From NCBI GenBank assembly GCA_030665705.1, contig DAOUZG010000118.1, forward strand, positions 1-6,266: a stretch of DNA of 6,266 bases, given 5' to 3'. The notes below the pieces were generated by a model, which did no database searches, was not told the origin of the DNA, and saw only the letters and a list, made by a program, of their open reading frames with translations. The position numbers were made by a program, and so were the translations under genes. The stretch comes from Deltaproteobacteria bacterium. GTDB lineage: Bacteria; Myxococcota_A; UBA9160; SZUA-336. Shown here piece by piece: positions 6,013-6,266 of the stretch. Within the stretch, counting starts at the first letter, position 1. The number at the start of each line of letters is the position of its first letter.

Positions 6013-6266
6013 CCCCTCCCGACAGAGAGGAAGGAATCGCGCTCCTTCTCGTCCTGGTGGTGATCGTGATGACGATCAGCTCCGTTTACGCTTTCGCGCG
6101 CACCACCCTGCTCGACGTGATGGGGATGCGATACCGAACCGATCTCGTTCGGGCGCGGCTGCTGGCCCAGTCGGGGGCGGAGATCGGCAAGCGGGCAATC
6201 GTGGACGACCTGTTGCTCGCGGAGACGCAAGACCCCCTCAGCCAGATCGACTCCGAACAGGACCCC
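6003..6266 (+). CDS. gspK: Minor pseudopilin GspK, 3'-partial
   Basis: N-terminal 88 codons of the tip pseudopilin GspK, cut by the right edge without a stop. From TTG 6003 the protein starts MRLTPPDREEG and is followed by a helix beginning IALLLVLVVIVMTISSVYAF, with predicted cleavage at G11|I12. The +5 position is Leu16, not Glu; absence of the +5 glutamate is a known hallmark of GspK, so this supports the call. RARLLAQSGAEIGKRAI (about residues 49-65) matches the start of the T2SSK region, where an Ala/Gly-rich helix follows the membrane segment. TTG was chosen because of the well-placed GGAGGGA site; GTG 5997, two codons upstream, is the alternative. The start overlaps gspJ by 10 bases. 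The large globular domain lies beyond the window. Confidence 0.9.
   Translation, partial: MRLTPPDREEGIALLLVLVVIVMTISSVYAFARTTLLDVMGMRYRTDLVRARLLAQSGAEIGKRAIVDDLLLAETQDPLSQIDSEQDP

Noticed and set aside
512..6266. A type IV pilus operon rather than T2SS
   Set aside because: GspG has the acidic C-terminal calcium-loop signature, GspK lacks the +5 Glu, and the order E-F-G-H-I-J-K is that of T2SS; no pilT or pilA-like gene is seen.

Overview
The window holds the core of a type II secretion system (T2SS) operon. All genes lie on the + strand, packed end to end, with no intergenic gap over about 25 bases and no terminator or RNA gene visible. Codon usage is strongly G/C-biased at third positions and the DNA is roughly two-thirds G+C by eye. 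A full general secretion pathway set implies a diderm (outer-membrane) bacterium. The gene order and composition suit a high-GC, deltaproteobacteria-like lineage (Myxococcota, Desulfobacterota or Binatota type), but that placement is inference and weak.

Layout: (1) positions 3-506, the 3' end of a gene for a SPOR-domain protein whose start is probably left of the window; (2) 512-2242, gspE, the cytoplasmic secretion ATPase; (3) 2261-3484, gspF, the inner-membrane platform protein; (4) 3508-3954, gspG, the major pseudopilin; (5) 3958-4557, gspH; (6) 4550-5083, gspI; (7) 5080-6012, gspJ; (8) 6003 to the right edge, the first 88 codons of gspK. gspL/gspM would be expected further right, and gspC/gspD must lie elsewhere or further left.

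Together: GspE hydrolyses ATP in the cytoplasm and drives GspF. GspF helps extract processed pseudopilins from the inner membrane into a short periplasmic pseudopilus. GspG is the main shaft subunit, GspH a minor subunit near the tip, and GspI-GspJ-GspK the tip complex that starts assembly. The translation layout fits this: gspG has its own well-spaced AGGAG ribosome binding site, while gspH/gspI, gspI/gspJ and gspJ/gspK overlap by 8, 4 and 10 bases, as expected for coupled translation of low-copy tip subunits.

No wholly new system is seen. Points worth a second look: a SPOR-domain gene fused tightly to the front of the operon; four 9-bp tandem repeats that encode most of an unusual GspH leader peptide; a GspE N-domain that looks like a c-di-GMP-binding MshEN fold with its key motif positions altered; and enlarged GspI and GspJ, the latter with a polyacidic tract followed by a four-cysteine C-terminal tail.
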